Shown here one piece after another: positions 35,010 to 46,246 of a stretch of DNA of 64,000 nucleotides. The notes beneath the pieces were generated by a model, which was not told where the DNA came from, searched no databases, and saw only the letters and a list, made by a program, of their open reading frames with translations. Origin of the DNA: Anaerolineaceae bacterium (GTDB taxonomy: Bacteria; Chloroflexota; Anaerolineae; Aggregatilineales; Phototrophicaceae). The position numbers and the translations under genes are program-made. The stretch covers positions 62,001 through 126,000 of the forward strand of contig WGMX01000018.1 of assembly GCA_016124855.1 (NCBI GenBank). Direction: 5' to 3'. Numbering within the stretch: the stretch's first letter is position 1; every line of letters begins with the position of its first letter.

Positions 35010-36536
35010 CTACAATAGACCCTTTTCGGCATATTGTATCGCGCTTGCGACGGCCTTGGCTTTATTCAAAGTTTCTTCGTATTCACGGGCGGGATCACTA
35101 TCGGCCACAATACCGGCTCCAGACTGCACGCTGACCATATCGCCGCGCATCAAGACGGAGCGAATGGTGATACAGGTATCCATTGAGCCGTCAAAGCTAA
35201 AGTAACCAACCGCACCCGCATACGTTCCACGGCGCGTGGATTCGAGTTCTTCGATTATTTCCATTGCGCGGACTTTAGGCGCACCGCTCAATGTTCCAGC
35301 AGGAAAGGTTGCCCGCAGCAAATCGAAAGCATCCATACCCGCGCGAAGTTTGCCTTCGACTTGACTCACAATATGCATGACATGTGAATAGCGCTCGACG
35401 TACATCATTTTTGGAACCTTAACTGTGCCATAATCGCAGACCCGTCCGAGATCGTTGCGCCCAAGATCAACCAGCATGACGTGTTCGGCGCGTTCTTTAG
35501 GATCGGCTAGCAGTTCAGTTGCCAATTCCTGATCTTCTTCGTCGCTAGCTCCACGAGGCCGTGTACCCGCAATCGGGCGAACCATTGCTTTGCCGTCCTC
35601 AAGGCGCACCATGACTTCTGGCGATGCACCGATCAAACTGAGGTCTTTGCCGAAGTTGAGGAAGAACATGTAAGGCGAAGGATTCAACATGCGCAACGAA
35701 CGATAGAGTGACAATGGCGAAGCCGATGTTTTACCACTGAAACGCTGGGACAAAACAATCTGAAAGGCATCACCCGCCGCGATATATTCTTTAGCGGCAC
35801 GTACACTCTCTTCATATTGAGCTTGAGTCATATTCGATGCGAGTTCGCGTCCAACTTGTGTTGGGGGAATGGGCTGGACTGCCGGTAACGGTGGGGTTGG
35901 CTGATGCAAAACTGAGATAATGTTTTCTATACGGGCTACGGCATCATCATATGCTGCATCTGGATCGCCTTCGTTGTGAGCATTTGCCAACACCAGTAAT
36001 TGATGACGTGCGTGATCGAAAATCACCAGCGTATCTGGCAGCATAAAGGCGACATCCGGTACATGCAAATCGTCAACGGTTGTCGAGGGCAAGCGCTCGA
36101 AGTAGCGAACACAGTCATAGCTCATAAAACCAACTGCGCCACCGACAAAACGGGGCAAACCGGGAAGGCGCACAGGCTTTACACGTCCAAATTCAGCTTT
36201 TACAGCATCCAAAGGGTCTTCGTTTTCAGCCAAAGGACGCGTGGTGGTGACACCGTGCAAGGTATGATGTACCTGTCCATCTTGGACGACAATTGTGCCT
36301 TTGGGGTTCACACCGAGAAATGAATAACGTCCAACCTGTTCACCACCTTCAACACTTTCAAGCAGAAAGGAAAATTGGTCGGCCCGCGCCAGTTTGAGAT
36401 AAACAGAGACAGGTGTTTCGAGGTCAGCCGGAAGCATCCGGTAAACAGGAACCAGATCACCTTGAGCAAAGAGTTGAGAGACACGTTCGCGGCTGGGGCG
36501 GATATTTTCGTGGGTTTGAGTGGCAAAAAGCACCAT
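35010..36536 (-). CDS. trpE: Anthranilate synthase component I
   Basis: A 508-residue chorismate-using enzyme. The tryptophan-feedback region has FLLESVEGGEQVGRYSF (about residues 55-71), including the LLES motif. The catalytic C-terminal half contains IAGTRPRGASDEEDQELA, LVDLGRNDLGRVCDYG, YSHVMHIVSQVEGKL, FPAGTLSGAPKVRAMEII and GAVGYFSFDGSMDTCI. It is the first structural gene after the T-box; GGAGA precedes the ATG. It works with TrpG to make anthranilate. Confidence 0.97.
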   Translation of the reverse strand: MVLFATQTHENIRPSRERVSQLFAQGDLVPVYRMLPADLETPVSVYLKLARADQFSFLLESVEGGEQVGRYSFLGVNPKGTIVVQDGQVHHTLHGVTTTRPLAENEDPLDAVKAEFGRVKPVRLPGLPRFVGGAVGFMSYDCVRYFERLPSTTVDDLHVPDVAFMLPDTLVIFDHARHQLLVLANAHNEGDPDAAYDDAVARIENIISVLHQPTPPLPAVQPIPPTQVGRELASNMTQAQYEESVRAAKEYIAAGDAFQIVLSQRFSGKTSASPLSLYRSLRMLNPSPYMFFLNFGKDLSLIGASPEVMVRLEDGKAMVRPIAGTRPRGASDEEDQELATELLADPKERAEHVMLVDLGRNDLGRVCDYGTVKVPKMMYVERYSHVMHIVSQVEGKLRAGMDAFDLLRATFPAGTLSGAPKVRAMEIIEELESTRRGTYAGAVGYFSFDGSMDTCITIRSVLMRGDMVSVQSGAGIVADSDPAREYEETLNKAKAVASAIQYAEKGLL

Positions 36537-36570
36537 AATGAGTATCTCCAGAACAATTTAACCAACCAAC

Positions 36571-36606
36571 AAAAAACCCCATCTCCATATCAAGGACGAG
36601 AAGGGG
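36571..36606 (-). terminator. T-box terminator hairpin
   Basis: Minus strand CCCCTTCTC pairs with GAGATGGGG (one mismatch), followed by TTTTTT at 36571-36576. It directly follows the T-box sequence and precedes trpE by 35 bases. Confidence 0.85.
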
Positions 36607-36810
36607 TTCCCGTGGTGCCACCTTGGTTAAAGCTGTCATAAGAGACAACTCACTCTTTTCAGGTACGACAGTACATAAACCACTGTGATACCCTGCGCTC
36701 TGATAACGGTGCGCCTCCGTCGTGGGCTACTATGATTTCGACCACGCAACTCCCCGGCCCATTCCACACCACCGTATGTATCGCCATCACACCTTTCGGC
36801 GACTCTCTGA
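36571..36810 (-). ncRNA. T-box leader of the trp operon (Trp-specific)
   Basis: The conserved T-box AAGGTGGCACCACGG lies at 36610-36624 on the minus strand and matches 12 of 14 positions of the usual AGGGTGGNACCGCG. The variable base is C, which would pair with G73, the discriminator of bacterial tRNA-Trp. Upstream, AGAGAG (36803-36808) opens a Stem I-like region with TCGCC...GGCGA arms. A candidate specifier TGG (36759-36761) follows GAA, as is usual for T-boxes. A terminator follows. This predicts that uncharged tRNA-Trp binds and allows trpE expression. The codon assignment is based on motif placement, not on folding. Confidence 0.92.
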
Positions 36811-36868
36811 ACATCGTGTTAATGTGTACTATTCCAGATCAACGTTTTTATGTATTCAATTAGAAAAG

Positions 36869-36897
36869 AGAGTAACCACAATTCGGATTTCTGTCAA
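36869..36897 (-). promoter_or_regulatory. Promoter of the trp operon
   Basis: TTGACA (36892-36897) is perfect, then 17 bases and TACTCT (36869-36874, 3 of 6). The start site would be near 36862, giving a leader of about 325 bases to trpE, which fits a T-box. Confidence 0.65.
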
Positions 36898-36914
36898 GCA
36901 CTTCGTTTTTCAGC

Positions 36915-36920
36915 TATACT
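36915..36920 (+). promoter_or_regulatory. Candidate -10 for the first S33 gene
   Basis: TATACT lies 36 bases before the ATG at 36957. No good -35 is visible; the trp promoter -35 region lies back-to-back with it. Confidence 0.35.
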
Positions 36921-36956
36921 GGTTTTTGCAATTGGGTCAATCAAAAAAGGGTGATT

Positions 36957-38915
36957 ATGCGTCCCATCAAATCGCTTTTACTGTTAATACTTTGCTCCAT
37001 CGGTTTAGTTCTCAGCATTTCCCCACTCGCGGCTCAAGGCACGCAAACGCTCCCTGAAAAACTCAAGAGTTTAGATGGGTATCAATGCCCTAACAGTGAT
37101 TTTACATGCCTTAAATTGAAAGTGCCGCTTGACCACACCAACCCCGGTGACAAGCGCACGATTGAGGTTGTTTTTGGCATCCTTCCAGCTACTGGCAACC
37201 GAACAGGCATGTTTGTGACAGCAACCGGCGGGCCGGGTTCATCGGGTTTGGAAACAGCCGACAGTTACGCAAGGGATTTTGATCCAGCGATTAAAGAGCA
37301 TTATGATCTGGTGTTTTTTGATCAGCGCGGTGCAAAACAATCAGGTAATTTAGAATGCCCGAATGCGCTCGACAAATTTGGCATCGGCAACATAACCACT
37401 TTTACCGATCAACAAGGTGCAGCGCTCGAAAATACATCACGTTCATTTGCAGAGGAATGTGTCGCTGAAATTGCTCAAGAAGGCGTCCCAGAAGATACAC
37501 TCAAATTCTACGGTACATCACAAGCAGTTGAAGACCTTGAAGCGTTCCGAACGGCTATTGGTGATGAGAAATTGTGGCTCTACGGCGAAAGCTATGGGAC
37601 AGAATATGCTCAAACTTATGCGGCGGCACACCCCGAACATTTAGCAGCCTTGTTCCTTGACGGTACGGTTGATCTCACCACACCCATTTTAGATTTCCAG
37701 AAGGAACAGACACAAGCCTTCAATGATGTTTTAGTGGCGACCCTCCAAGATTGTGACCGCAACGCGGATTGTTCGGCTGAAGTCGGCGGGAATGCGCTAG
37801 CATTTTACGATGATTTGATTACTGAACTGGGCAGACGTGGAATTACTTACAAATTCCCTGTTGCATCAGGGCGACTTGAAGATCGAGTATTCACAAAGGA
37901 TATGCTCGAATCAGTTGCATCTGATGCGATCTATACCCAATACGGTCGCATGTTGTTCCAGCGAGCGATGGCTGCCGCATATCAAAGTGATTTTGTGCCA
38001 TTAGCGCGAATCTTTTATGCGACCAACCAATATAGTTCGGAAGGTCGAGTGCCTCAACTTGGAGATGCTGCCGATAACACCTTGTATTTCGTCATCGCTT
38101 GTGCCGACCACAAAATCGTAGACGGAACACCCGAAGCGCAGGCCACAGCGTATCTGCAAGCTGGTGCGGCTGTTCAAGCGGCAGTACCGCGGCTCACCGG
38201 TGGATTTTATGGACGACTTCCCTGTGCGTTCTGGCCGGGTGACGCGCCTGTAACGCCACCGCAACCTTTGGTCGCTAAAGGGATAACCACGTTTGTAATG
38301 GGCGCAACGACTGATCCCGCAACACCTGTACAAAATGGTAAACGAGTTTACAGCCACTTGGATGATGGCTATCTGATTACGGCTGAGGGTGGCGCGCATG
38401 TCATTTTCAACCGCAGCAACAGCTGCCCTGACAGCATCATCAAAGACTTTCTGGTTAATGGCAAAAAACCATCTCAACGGGAAACAACCTGTGAAGGGGT
38501 TATCGCAACACCGTATATTCCCCTTGCACCGTCTAGTGTACGTGCGTTTGACACCCCCTTACAGATTATGGATGCCGTCTACAACGAGATTTTCTACCTA
38601 CCTGACTACTACTATTGGAATGGAAATACCCTGACACTGGCTTCCTGTTCAGCGGGTGGGGTCATTGGCTTTTCGCCGAGCCTTGATGATGGAGATCAAT
38701 TCCGGTTAAGTGACTGTGCATTCTTCAACGGCTTTACCATGACGGGAAGCGGTCGATATAAAGACAAGGTTTTCACGCTTGAGGTACGCATCGGCGGTTT
38801 TGAAACGGGTTCACTCACTTATACCAAAGATGCCAACGGGAAAATTACCGTTAAGGGGCAATATGCTGAGCAACAGATCGATTTATCCGACACGCGCACT
38901 GATTCAGCGGCGTAA
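36957..38915 (+). CDS. Secreted S33 (tripeptidyl-aminopeptidase-like) hydrolase, copy 1
   Basis: A 652-residue exported alpha/beta hydrolase. A Sec signal peptide ending near AAQG covers about residues 1-25. The oxyanion segment is ATGGPGSSG, the nucleophile elbow is LYGESYGTEYAQTYA, the acid region is GATTDPATP and the His is in EGGAHVIF. The C-terminal TAP-type domain is followed by an extra ~110-residue beta-rich domain ending in VKGQYAEQQIDLS. It should release short peptides or hydrolyse esters outside the cell. The ATG at 36957 is preferred to a GTG two codons earlier, which lies in the AAGGGTG ribosome site. A close paralogue follows after 20 bases. Confidence 0.9.
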   Translation: MRPIKSLLLLILCSIGLVLSISPLAAQGTQTLPEKLKSLDGYQCPNSDFTCLKLKVPLDHTNPGDKRTIEVVFGILPATGNRTGMFVTATGGPGSSGLETADSYARDFDPAIKEHYDLVFFDQRGAKQSGNLECPNALDKFGIGNITTFTDQQGAALENTSRSFAEECVAEIAQEGVPEDTLKFYGTSQAVEDLEAFRTAIGDEKLWLYGESYGTEYAQTYAAAHPEHLAALFLDGTVDLTTPILDFQKEQTQAFNDVLVATLQDCDRNADCSAEVGGNALAFYDDLITELGRRGITYKFPVASGRLEDRVFTKDMLESVASDAIYTQYGRMLFQRAMAAAYQSDFVPLARIFYATNQYSSEGRVPQLGDAADNTLYFVIACADHKIVDGTPEAQATAYLQAGAAVQAAVPRLTGGFYGRLPCAFWPGDAPVTPPQPLVAKGITTFVMGATTDPATPVQNGKRVYSHLDDGYLITAEGGAHVIFNRSNSCPDSIIKDFLVNGKKPSQRETTCEGVIATPYIPLAPSSVRAFDTPLQIMDAVYNEIFYLPDYYYWNGNTLTLASCSAGGVIGFSPSLDDGDQFRLSDCAFFNGFTMTGSGRYKDKVFTLEVRIGGFETGSLTYTKDANGKITVKGQYAEQQIDLSDTRTDSAA

Positions 38916-38935
38916 CACCAATAGCAAAGGCTATC

Positions 38936-40885
38936 ATGGGAAAACTGATTAGATGTATCGCAACTATTTTCTGTGCGCTGTTCATTCCCAGTATGTCGGT
39001 CACTGGTGGGGTGTTCGCTCAAACGACGACTCAAGATAGGCTTGATAAGCTGGGGGGGTATCCCTGCCCCGACAGTGATTTTACGTGCGTGAAGTTAACC
39101 GTACCACTCGATCACTTCGCGAAAGATGACTCACGCACAATTGATGTGGTTTTTGGTGTGCTGCCCGCAACAGGCGAACGAAAAGGCACATTTGTCATTG
39201 CTACAGGAGGCCCCGGTTCATCAGGTTTGGCCGCAGCCGATTCGTATGTACCCTATTACGACACATCAATTCCTGAGCATTATGACATTGTGTTCTTCGA
39301 CCAGCGTGGTTCGTATCTATCCGGCAATCTGCAATGCCCGAACGCGGTCGCGATCTACTATAGTTCCGATGGCGAGGCATCGACACCCGAACAAGAGAAA
39401 GCGCTTATTCAGACGGCTCATACTTTTGCTGACGACTGCATCAAAGAAATGGGAGTAGATCGCTCGACACTACCATTTTATGGTACTAATCAGGCAGTGG
39501 CTGATTTAGAAACGTTCCGGCAAGCGATTGGCGATGAGAAGATTTGGCTCTATGGTGAGAGTTACGGCACACAATATGCCCAAACCTATACCGCTGCCTA
39601 TCCAGAACATGTAGCCGGATTAATTCTGGATGGCACCGTCGATATGACGCATTCGCTCACCGATTATTATGTTGAGCAAACTCAAGCTTTTAGTGACGTG
39701 ATCCAAGAAACACTTCAGGCTTGCAATGCTGATGAATCCTGCGCGGGTGATTTTGTTGGTGGGGACGCGATTGCTTTTTACGACACGATACGCACTGAAC
39801 TTGGAAGCAAAGCTGAAACGTTAAACTTCCCGCTGCCGAATGGCACTCAAGCTACACGGCAATTTACGCTGTCTGATTTGCAAACGGTTGTCGCCAATTT
39901 AGGTTACAGCGAGGGCGACCGGATGCTACTGTTACGTGCTTTGGCAGCCGCTTCACATGGTGATCTTGTGCCGTTGAAACGTGAATTTTATGTCGCGCTT
40001 GGGATTGATCCGGCAACCGAAGAACCGATTCCCGGCAGCAGTGATGATTACTCCGATGCTTTATATTATGCGGTTGAGTGCAACGACTATGCGCTTGCCG
40101 GTGATACGCCCGCAGAACGTGCAGAAAATTATGTTCGAGCAGGCGACCAGACGGATGTTAATGTGCCGGATTTAGCTTCGATTTTTTACGGTGATTTACC
40201 CTGTGCATTCTGGCCGGGTAATCCTCCCGCAGAACGACCTGCACCGCTGGTCGCTAAAGGTATTCCGACGCTGGTACTCGGTGCAACGGCTGACCCTGCC
40301 ACGCCTGTCGATAATGGACGGCACGTGTTCAAGAATCTCGACGACGGTTATTTAATCACAATGCAGGGCGGGCCGCATGTTATTTATGCGCGTGGCGATG
40401 CCTGTCCCGATGATTTGGTGACAGCATTTTTAGTCGAGGACAAAATGCCTGCCGAACGTGAGACAACCTGCGACGGTACAGTGATCGATGCTTATCTGCC
40501 AAATGCCCCTGCTGATGCCGGTCACTTTGAGACAGCGCTTGAGGCAATGGACTCAACCTACACCGAAATTTACTATCTACCCGAATACTATTATGGCAGC
40601 ACGTCAGATACGATTGAAGCAAGCTGCCCTTACAGCGGATCGATTACTTTTGATGTACCCGATGATAATGGGCAGGCAATCCACCTAAAAGACTGTGCTT
40701 TTAGCGAGGGTTTCTCGCTCACAGGTGATGGAAACTACGCTGATGGTGCGATCACCTTGGATGTGAGGGTTAGCGGCCTCAAGGAAGGCCAACTCAATTA
40801 TTCGGTAGATGCTGATGGTAACTCAAAAGTGACAGGTGACTATGGTGGCGAAAAGGTTGATCTTTCAAGTTCGACGTCAGCATAA
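38936..40885 (+). CDS. Secreted S33 hydrolase, copy 2 (tandem paralogue)
   Basis: A 649-residue paralogue of the gene before it. It has a signal peptide ending near GVFAQ (about residue 29). The oxyanion segment is ATGGPGSSGL, the elbow LYGESYGTQYAQTY, the acid region GATADPATP, and the His MQGGPHVIYARG. The extra C-terminal beta domain is also present (about residues 540-649) with SLTGDGNYADG-like and KVDLSS ends. Order, length and motif spacing are close to those of the first copy, which indicates tandem duplication with divergence. The pair is probably co-transcribed. Substrate preference may have split between the two. Confidence 0.9.
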   Translation: MGKLIRCIATIFCALFIPSMSVTGGVFAQTTTQDRLDKLGGYPCPDSDFTCVKLTVPLDHFAKDDSRTIDVVFGVLPATGERKGTFVIATGGPGSSGLAAADSYVPYYDTSIPEHYDIVFFDQRGSYLSGNLQCPNAVAIYYSSDGEASTPEQEKALIQTAHTFADDCIKEMGVDRSTLPFYGTNQAVADLETFRQAIGDEKIWLYGESYGTQYAQTYTAAYPEHVAGLILDGTVDMTHSLTDYYVEQTQAFSDVIQETLQACNADESCAGDFVGGDAIAFYDTIRTELGSKAETLNFPLPNGTQATRQFTLSDLQTVVANLGYSEGDRMLLLRALAAASHGDLVPLKREFYVALGIDPATEEPIPGSSDDYSDALYYAVECNDYALAGDTPAERAENYVRAGDQTDVNVPDLASIFYGDLPCAFWPGNPPAERPAPLVAKGIPTLVLGATADPATPVDNGRHVFKNLDDGYLITMQGGPHVIYARGDACPDDLVTAFLVEDKMPAERETTCDGTVIDAYLPNAPADAGHFETALEAMDSTYTEIYYLPEYYYGSTSDTIEASCPYSGSITFDVPDDNGQAIHLKDCAFSEGFSLTGDGNYADGAITLDVRVSGLKEGQLNYSVDADGNSKVTGDYGGEKVDLSSSTSA

Positions 40886-40953
40886 TTGGGTTTCGAGCGA
40901 GGGTTTGCCGATAGAAATACCTAGTTTGTCTGGTTCACTTTCCTAATTTAGGC

Positions 40954-40959
40954 TATAAT
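40954..40959 (+). promoter_or_regulatory. Consensus -10 before the 114-residue gene
   Basis: TATAAT, 46 bases before the ATG at 41005. No convincing -35 hexamer at normal spacing. Confidence 0.45.
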
Positions 40960-41004
40960 CCACTATAAGACAAAAATTCTAATAAATCTAAAAGAATAAC
41001 TTCA

Positions 41005-41349
41005 ATGCTTGCCTACAACGATTATGTTTCAAAGATACTAGAAGTGGCAAAATTCTTGATTACCGACCAAAGAATTCAACACAAGGTATCCGTTACTCTC
41101 AGTTTTTCTCAAGATGGAATGTCTCCAATAGTCTATATCCGCTTGAAAGCCATGTATGGAGATAATGCAATCGAGTCTGAGATCCAATTTTGGGAAGTTG
41201 AGGAAGATATAATGTACATCAATTTAGATGCAGGATTTGTTGATCCTACAGGCGAGCCTGTAATTATAATTAATTCGGAATGGTTTAAATGCGTTGAAGT
41301 AGATGAAGCAAAAGCTGTCATCGAGAGAGTCATAAAGTTATATGAATAA
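41005..41349 (+). CDS. Hypothetical protein, 114 residues
   Basis: A small acidic soluble protein I do not recognise, starting MLAYNDYVSKILEVA. It alternates helices and strands (VSVTLSFSQDGMSPIVYIRL, EIQFWEVEEDIMYINL), with no signal peptide, metal motif or membrane segment. Its DNA is clearly richer in A and T than the neighbours, which could mean transfer. It has its own -10 element and lies 21 bases before polX. It may be an immunity- or stress-type protein, but nothing shows this. Confidence 0.65.
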   Translation: MLAYNDYVSKILEVAKFLITDQRIQHKVSVTLSFSQDGMSPIVYIRLKAMYGDNAIESEIQFWEVEEDIMYINLDAGFVDPTGEPVIIINSEWFKCVEVDEAKAVIERVIKLYE

Positions 41350-41370
41350 TCGAAAAGTTTGGAGCCAATC

Positions 41371-43125
41371 TTGTCCTTAACCAACCGTGAGATTGCTGAT
41401 ATTTTTGAAAATGTCGCCACGATGCTGGAAATCAAAGGCGAAATTATTCATCGCGTGCTTTCCTATCGGCGGGCAGGTGAAACACTCCGTGAACTGCCGC
41501 GCGATCTCCATGCAATTGCCGCCGAGGGTAAACTGACCGAGATTCCCAGTATAGGTGATACTTTAGCGGCTAAAATCAACGAGATGTTAGACACAGGTAA
41601 GTTAGAATTTTACGAGAAACTGACGAAAGAAATTCCATCCGGCTTGGTGGATATTGTGCATATCAATGGGGTTGGCCCCAAGAAAGCCAAACTCTTTTGG
41701 AAAGAACTGAATATCACCACCGTGCCTGAGTTAGAAGCGGCTGCTCGTGGTGGTAAACTGCGGGATTTAGCGGGTATGGGCGCAAAGAGTGAACTCAAAA
41801 TCATCGAAGGCATCGAGTCATTGGCACGGCAAACCGGACGCACGCCACTCGGTAATGCCCTACCCGCTGCACAAGCTATTCTCGACGTGGTGATGAAAGT
41901 TCCGGGTGCAATCGAAGGTGTCATCGCAGGCAGCATCAGACGTGCGCGTCCGACAATTGGTGATGTTGATTTGCTGGTTGCCAGCGACGATGCCACGCCG
42001 ATTATGGATACGTTCGTCGCAATGGAACAGGTTGCGCTCATACACGGTCATGGGCCGACGAAAAGCAGCGTCGAACTGCTGAATGGCTTGCAGGTTGATT
42101 TGCGTGTGTTGGAAAAAGCCCGCTGGGGAACAGCACTCAATTACTTCACCGGCAGTCAAGCGCACAACATCCGAATGCGAGAACTTGCGCTCAAAAAAGG
42201 CTACAGCCTGAACGAACATGCCTTTAGCCCAGTGGATAAAGAAGGCAATATCATCGAGGACGCGCCGAAAATATTGTGCGCAACTGAGAAAGAAGTTTAC
42301 GCGACAGTCGGACTACCTTGGATACCGCCAGAACTCCGTGAGGACAGCGGTGAAATCGAAGCGGCTCAGGCTGGAAAACTGCCAAAGCTGATCTCAATGG
42401 ATGATATGCACGCTGACCTACATATGCATACGACCGCCAGTGATGGAACGCGCAGCATCCGCGAAATGGCTGAGGAAGCCCGCCAGCGCGGTCGGAAATT
42501 CATCGTGATTACCGATCACTCGCACAGCTTAGGGATTGCAAATGGCTTGACGATTGAACGATTGCTGGCGCAGCAGGAAGAAGTCCGCAAAGTCGATACC
42601 GAATTCAGCGGAAGTATTCGCGTGTTTCATGGCACGGAGATGGACATCAACGCTGATGGCACACTCGATTTCCCTGATGAGATTCTCGCCAAGTTGGATT
42701 TTGTAATTGCCTCGTTACATGTGAGTTTGCGGCAGCCACGCGAACAAATCACAGCACGGATGTTGAGTGCGATTCGTAATCCACATGTTGATTTGATCGG
42801 GCATCCCCGCGCACAAATTTTGCCTGATCGTGAACCGGCTGACCTCGATATGGATGAGGTGTTTAACGCAGCCAGAGAAAGTGGGATTGCGCTGGAAATT
42901 AATGCCAATCCAAGACGGCTTGATTTGGAAGCGCAGTTCGCCCGCCGAGCAGTTGAGATGGGAATCCCGCTGTCGATTAATACTGATGCTCATGCCCCCG
43001 ATCATATGGATTTGATGATGTATGGTGTCATGACCGCACGGCGCGGTTGGGTTACTGCCGAGTCGGTCATCAATACATGGCCTTTAGAACGCTTTCTACA
43101 GTGGACACAAAGCCGAGGGCGATAA
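41371..43125 (+). CDS. polX: DNA polymerase X with C-terminal PHP domain
   Basis: A 584-residue bacterial family X polymerase. The 8-kDa-like N-domain (about 1-70) and helix-hairpin-helix INGVGPKKAKLFW come first. The nucleotidyl-transferase core has GSIRRARPTIGDVDLLV with two catalytic Asp and VDLRVL with the third. The PHP domain (about 345-575) has DLHMHTTASDGTRS, VITDHSHSLG, FHGTEMDI, ASLHVSL, LIGHPRAQIL and NTDAHAPDHM, so its metal sites are complete. It fills small gaps in base excision and break repair, and the PHP part is a 3'-5' exonuclease. The start is a TTG at 41371 with GGAG 6 bases before it; a TTG 4 codons earlier is less likely. Confidence 0.94.
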   Translation: MSLTNREIADIFENVATMLEIKGEIIHRVLSYRRAGETLRELPRDLHAIAAEGKLTEIPSIGDTLAAKINEMLDTGKLEFYEKLTKEIPSGLVDIVHINGVGPKKAKLFWKELNITTVPELEAAARGGKLRDLAGMGAKSELKIIEGIESLARQTGRTPLGNALPAAQAILDVVMKVPGAIEGVIAGSIRRARPTIGDVDLLVASDDATPIMDTFVAMEQVALIHGHGPTKSSVELLNGLQVDLRVLEKARWGTALNYFTGSQAHNIRMRELALKKGYSLNEHAFSPVDKEGNIIEDAPKILCATEKEVYATVGLPWIPPELREDSGEIEAAQAGKLPKLISMDDMHADLHMHTTASDGTRSIREMAEEARQRGRKFIVITDHSHSLGIANGLTIERLLAQQEEVRKVDTEFSGSIRVFHGTEMDINADGTLDFPDEILAKLDFVIASLHVSLRQPREQITARMLSAIRNPHVDLIGHPRAQILPDREPADLDMDEVFNAARESGIALEINANPRRLDLEAQFARRAVEMGIPLSINTDAHAPDHMDLMMYGVMTARRGWVTAESVINTWPLERFLQWTQSRGR

Positions 43126-43127
43126 CC

Positions 43128-44039
43128 ATGCCAGAACGTCGGCGCATTCCAGAAGATAACAAACCTCAACCGGGCAAATCGTCGGGTGACGACAAGCAGC
43201 CTACGCAGCCGTTCTTGCCACCTGAACTGCCGGATGACGATGCGACGCGCCTACAAACGGTTCACGATCAAACCCGCTATATGCCACCGGTCAAAGATAC
43301 ACGGCTTAATCCGCCACAGCCTACACAATCCGCGCCCGCACCCATACCCGAAAAGCCCAAACATGATACAGGGGTGATAGTACCGAATACTCCGCAGCAA
43401 GTTCGGCCCTATCCACCAAACAATGAGATTTCTAAGCCCAAACGTGGACAAGATCAAGTATATGCACCAGTACGGCGGGTCTCTCCCAATCGGAACTCGC
43501 CATTTCGGTTACCAATTTGGTCGGTTTTCTTGATGTTGATGTTTGTGGTTGGTGCGGTGGCCTGTGTGGTGGTCGCTATCCTCGGTCTTGGAGGACGAAA
43601 TGCGCCGACTGCGCCACCTGAATTTGTGGTTATATCAGCCGTACCGAGTACGATGCCAGAAGTAACTATTCCATCGCTGTTGGCAACACCTACACTGCCC
43701 GCAGAATTCCAACAAGCTGATGGTGCAAATTTCGTACTGGCTGGCCCAACACTCGCGCCGATTGTTTACACCGCCACTCCCACACAACCACCCCAAATTA
43801 CCATCGGCAGCACCGTTGTGATTGTTGGCGATCAAGGCATCAATATCCGCAATAATCCCGGCACCAATAATGGCGTGGTTACGGTGGCAAACCCCGGTGA
43901 GCAGTTCACCGTAATAGATGGTCCACAACAATCCAACGGTTTGAACTGGTGGCAACTGGCTGACCAAGCGAAAGGTATTACGGGGTGGGCAGCCGAAAAT
44001 GATGGCACCACCGACCTGTTCCAAGTGGTAACTCCCTAA
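43128..44039 (+). CDS. Membrane-anchored SH3b-domain protein with proline-rich cytoplasmic region
   Basis: A 303-residue protein. The first ~125 residues are polar and proline-rich (PTQPFLPPELPDDDATR style). One membrane helix follows (about residues 127-152). A Thr/Pro linker and a C-terminal bacterial SH3 domain (about 220-303, VGDQGINIRNNPGTNN ... WWQLADQAKGITGWAAEND) lie outside. SH3b domains bind cell-wall peptides. The start is two bases after polX, so it is co-transcribed. A longer frame from 43047 lies in polX and was rejected. It is probably a cell-wall sensor or attachment protein. Confidence 0.82.
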   Translation: MPERRRIPEDNKPQPGKSSGDDKQPTQPFLPPELPDDDATRLQTVHDQTRYMPPVKDTRLNPPQPTQSAPAPIPEKPKHDTGVIVPNTPQQVRPYPPNNEISKPKRGQDQVYAPVRRVSPNRNSPFRLPIWSVFLMLMFVVGAVACVVVAILGLGGRNAPTAPPEFVVISAVPSTMPEVTIPSLLATPTLPAEFQQADGANFVLAGPTLAPIVYTATPTQPPQITIGSTVVIVGDQGINIRNNPGTNNGVVTVANPGEQFTVIDGPQQSNGLNWWQLADQAKGITGWAAENDGTTDLFQVVTP

Positions 44040-44075
44040 CGATCAATCGTACTCGTTTTAATGATAAAGGGTTAA

Positions 44076-46145
<2,070 letters not shown>

Positions 46146-46160
46146 TCGCACGTTATCCCG

Positions 46161-46192
46161 CAGGGCGAATCCTACATTTGCCCTGTATTTTT
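46161..46192 (+). terminator. Intrinsic terminator after ligA
   Basis: 9-bp stem CAGGGCGAA / TTTGCCCTG (one G-T), loop TCCTACA, then TATTTTT. The stem core is the same GGGC(G/A)AA...TTTGCCC sequence as in the palindrome at 62423. Confidence 0.75.
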
Positions 46193-46246
46193 CCCACATG
46201 ATTGTGTTAGGCTGTTGGAATTATCCCACATCGAGAGCAACAGCCT

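Noticed and set aside
43047..43127. N-terminal extension of the SH3b protein inside polX
   Set aside because: The frame is only a shadow of polX; the ATG at 43128 lies just after the polX stop with a proper ribosome site.
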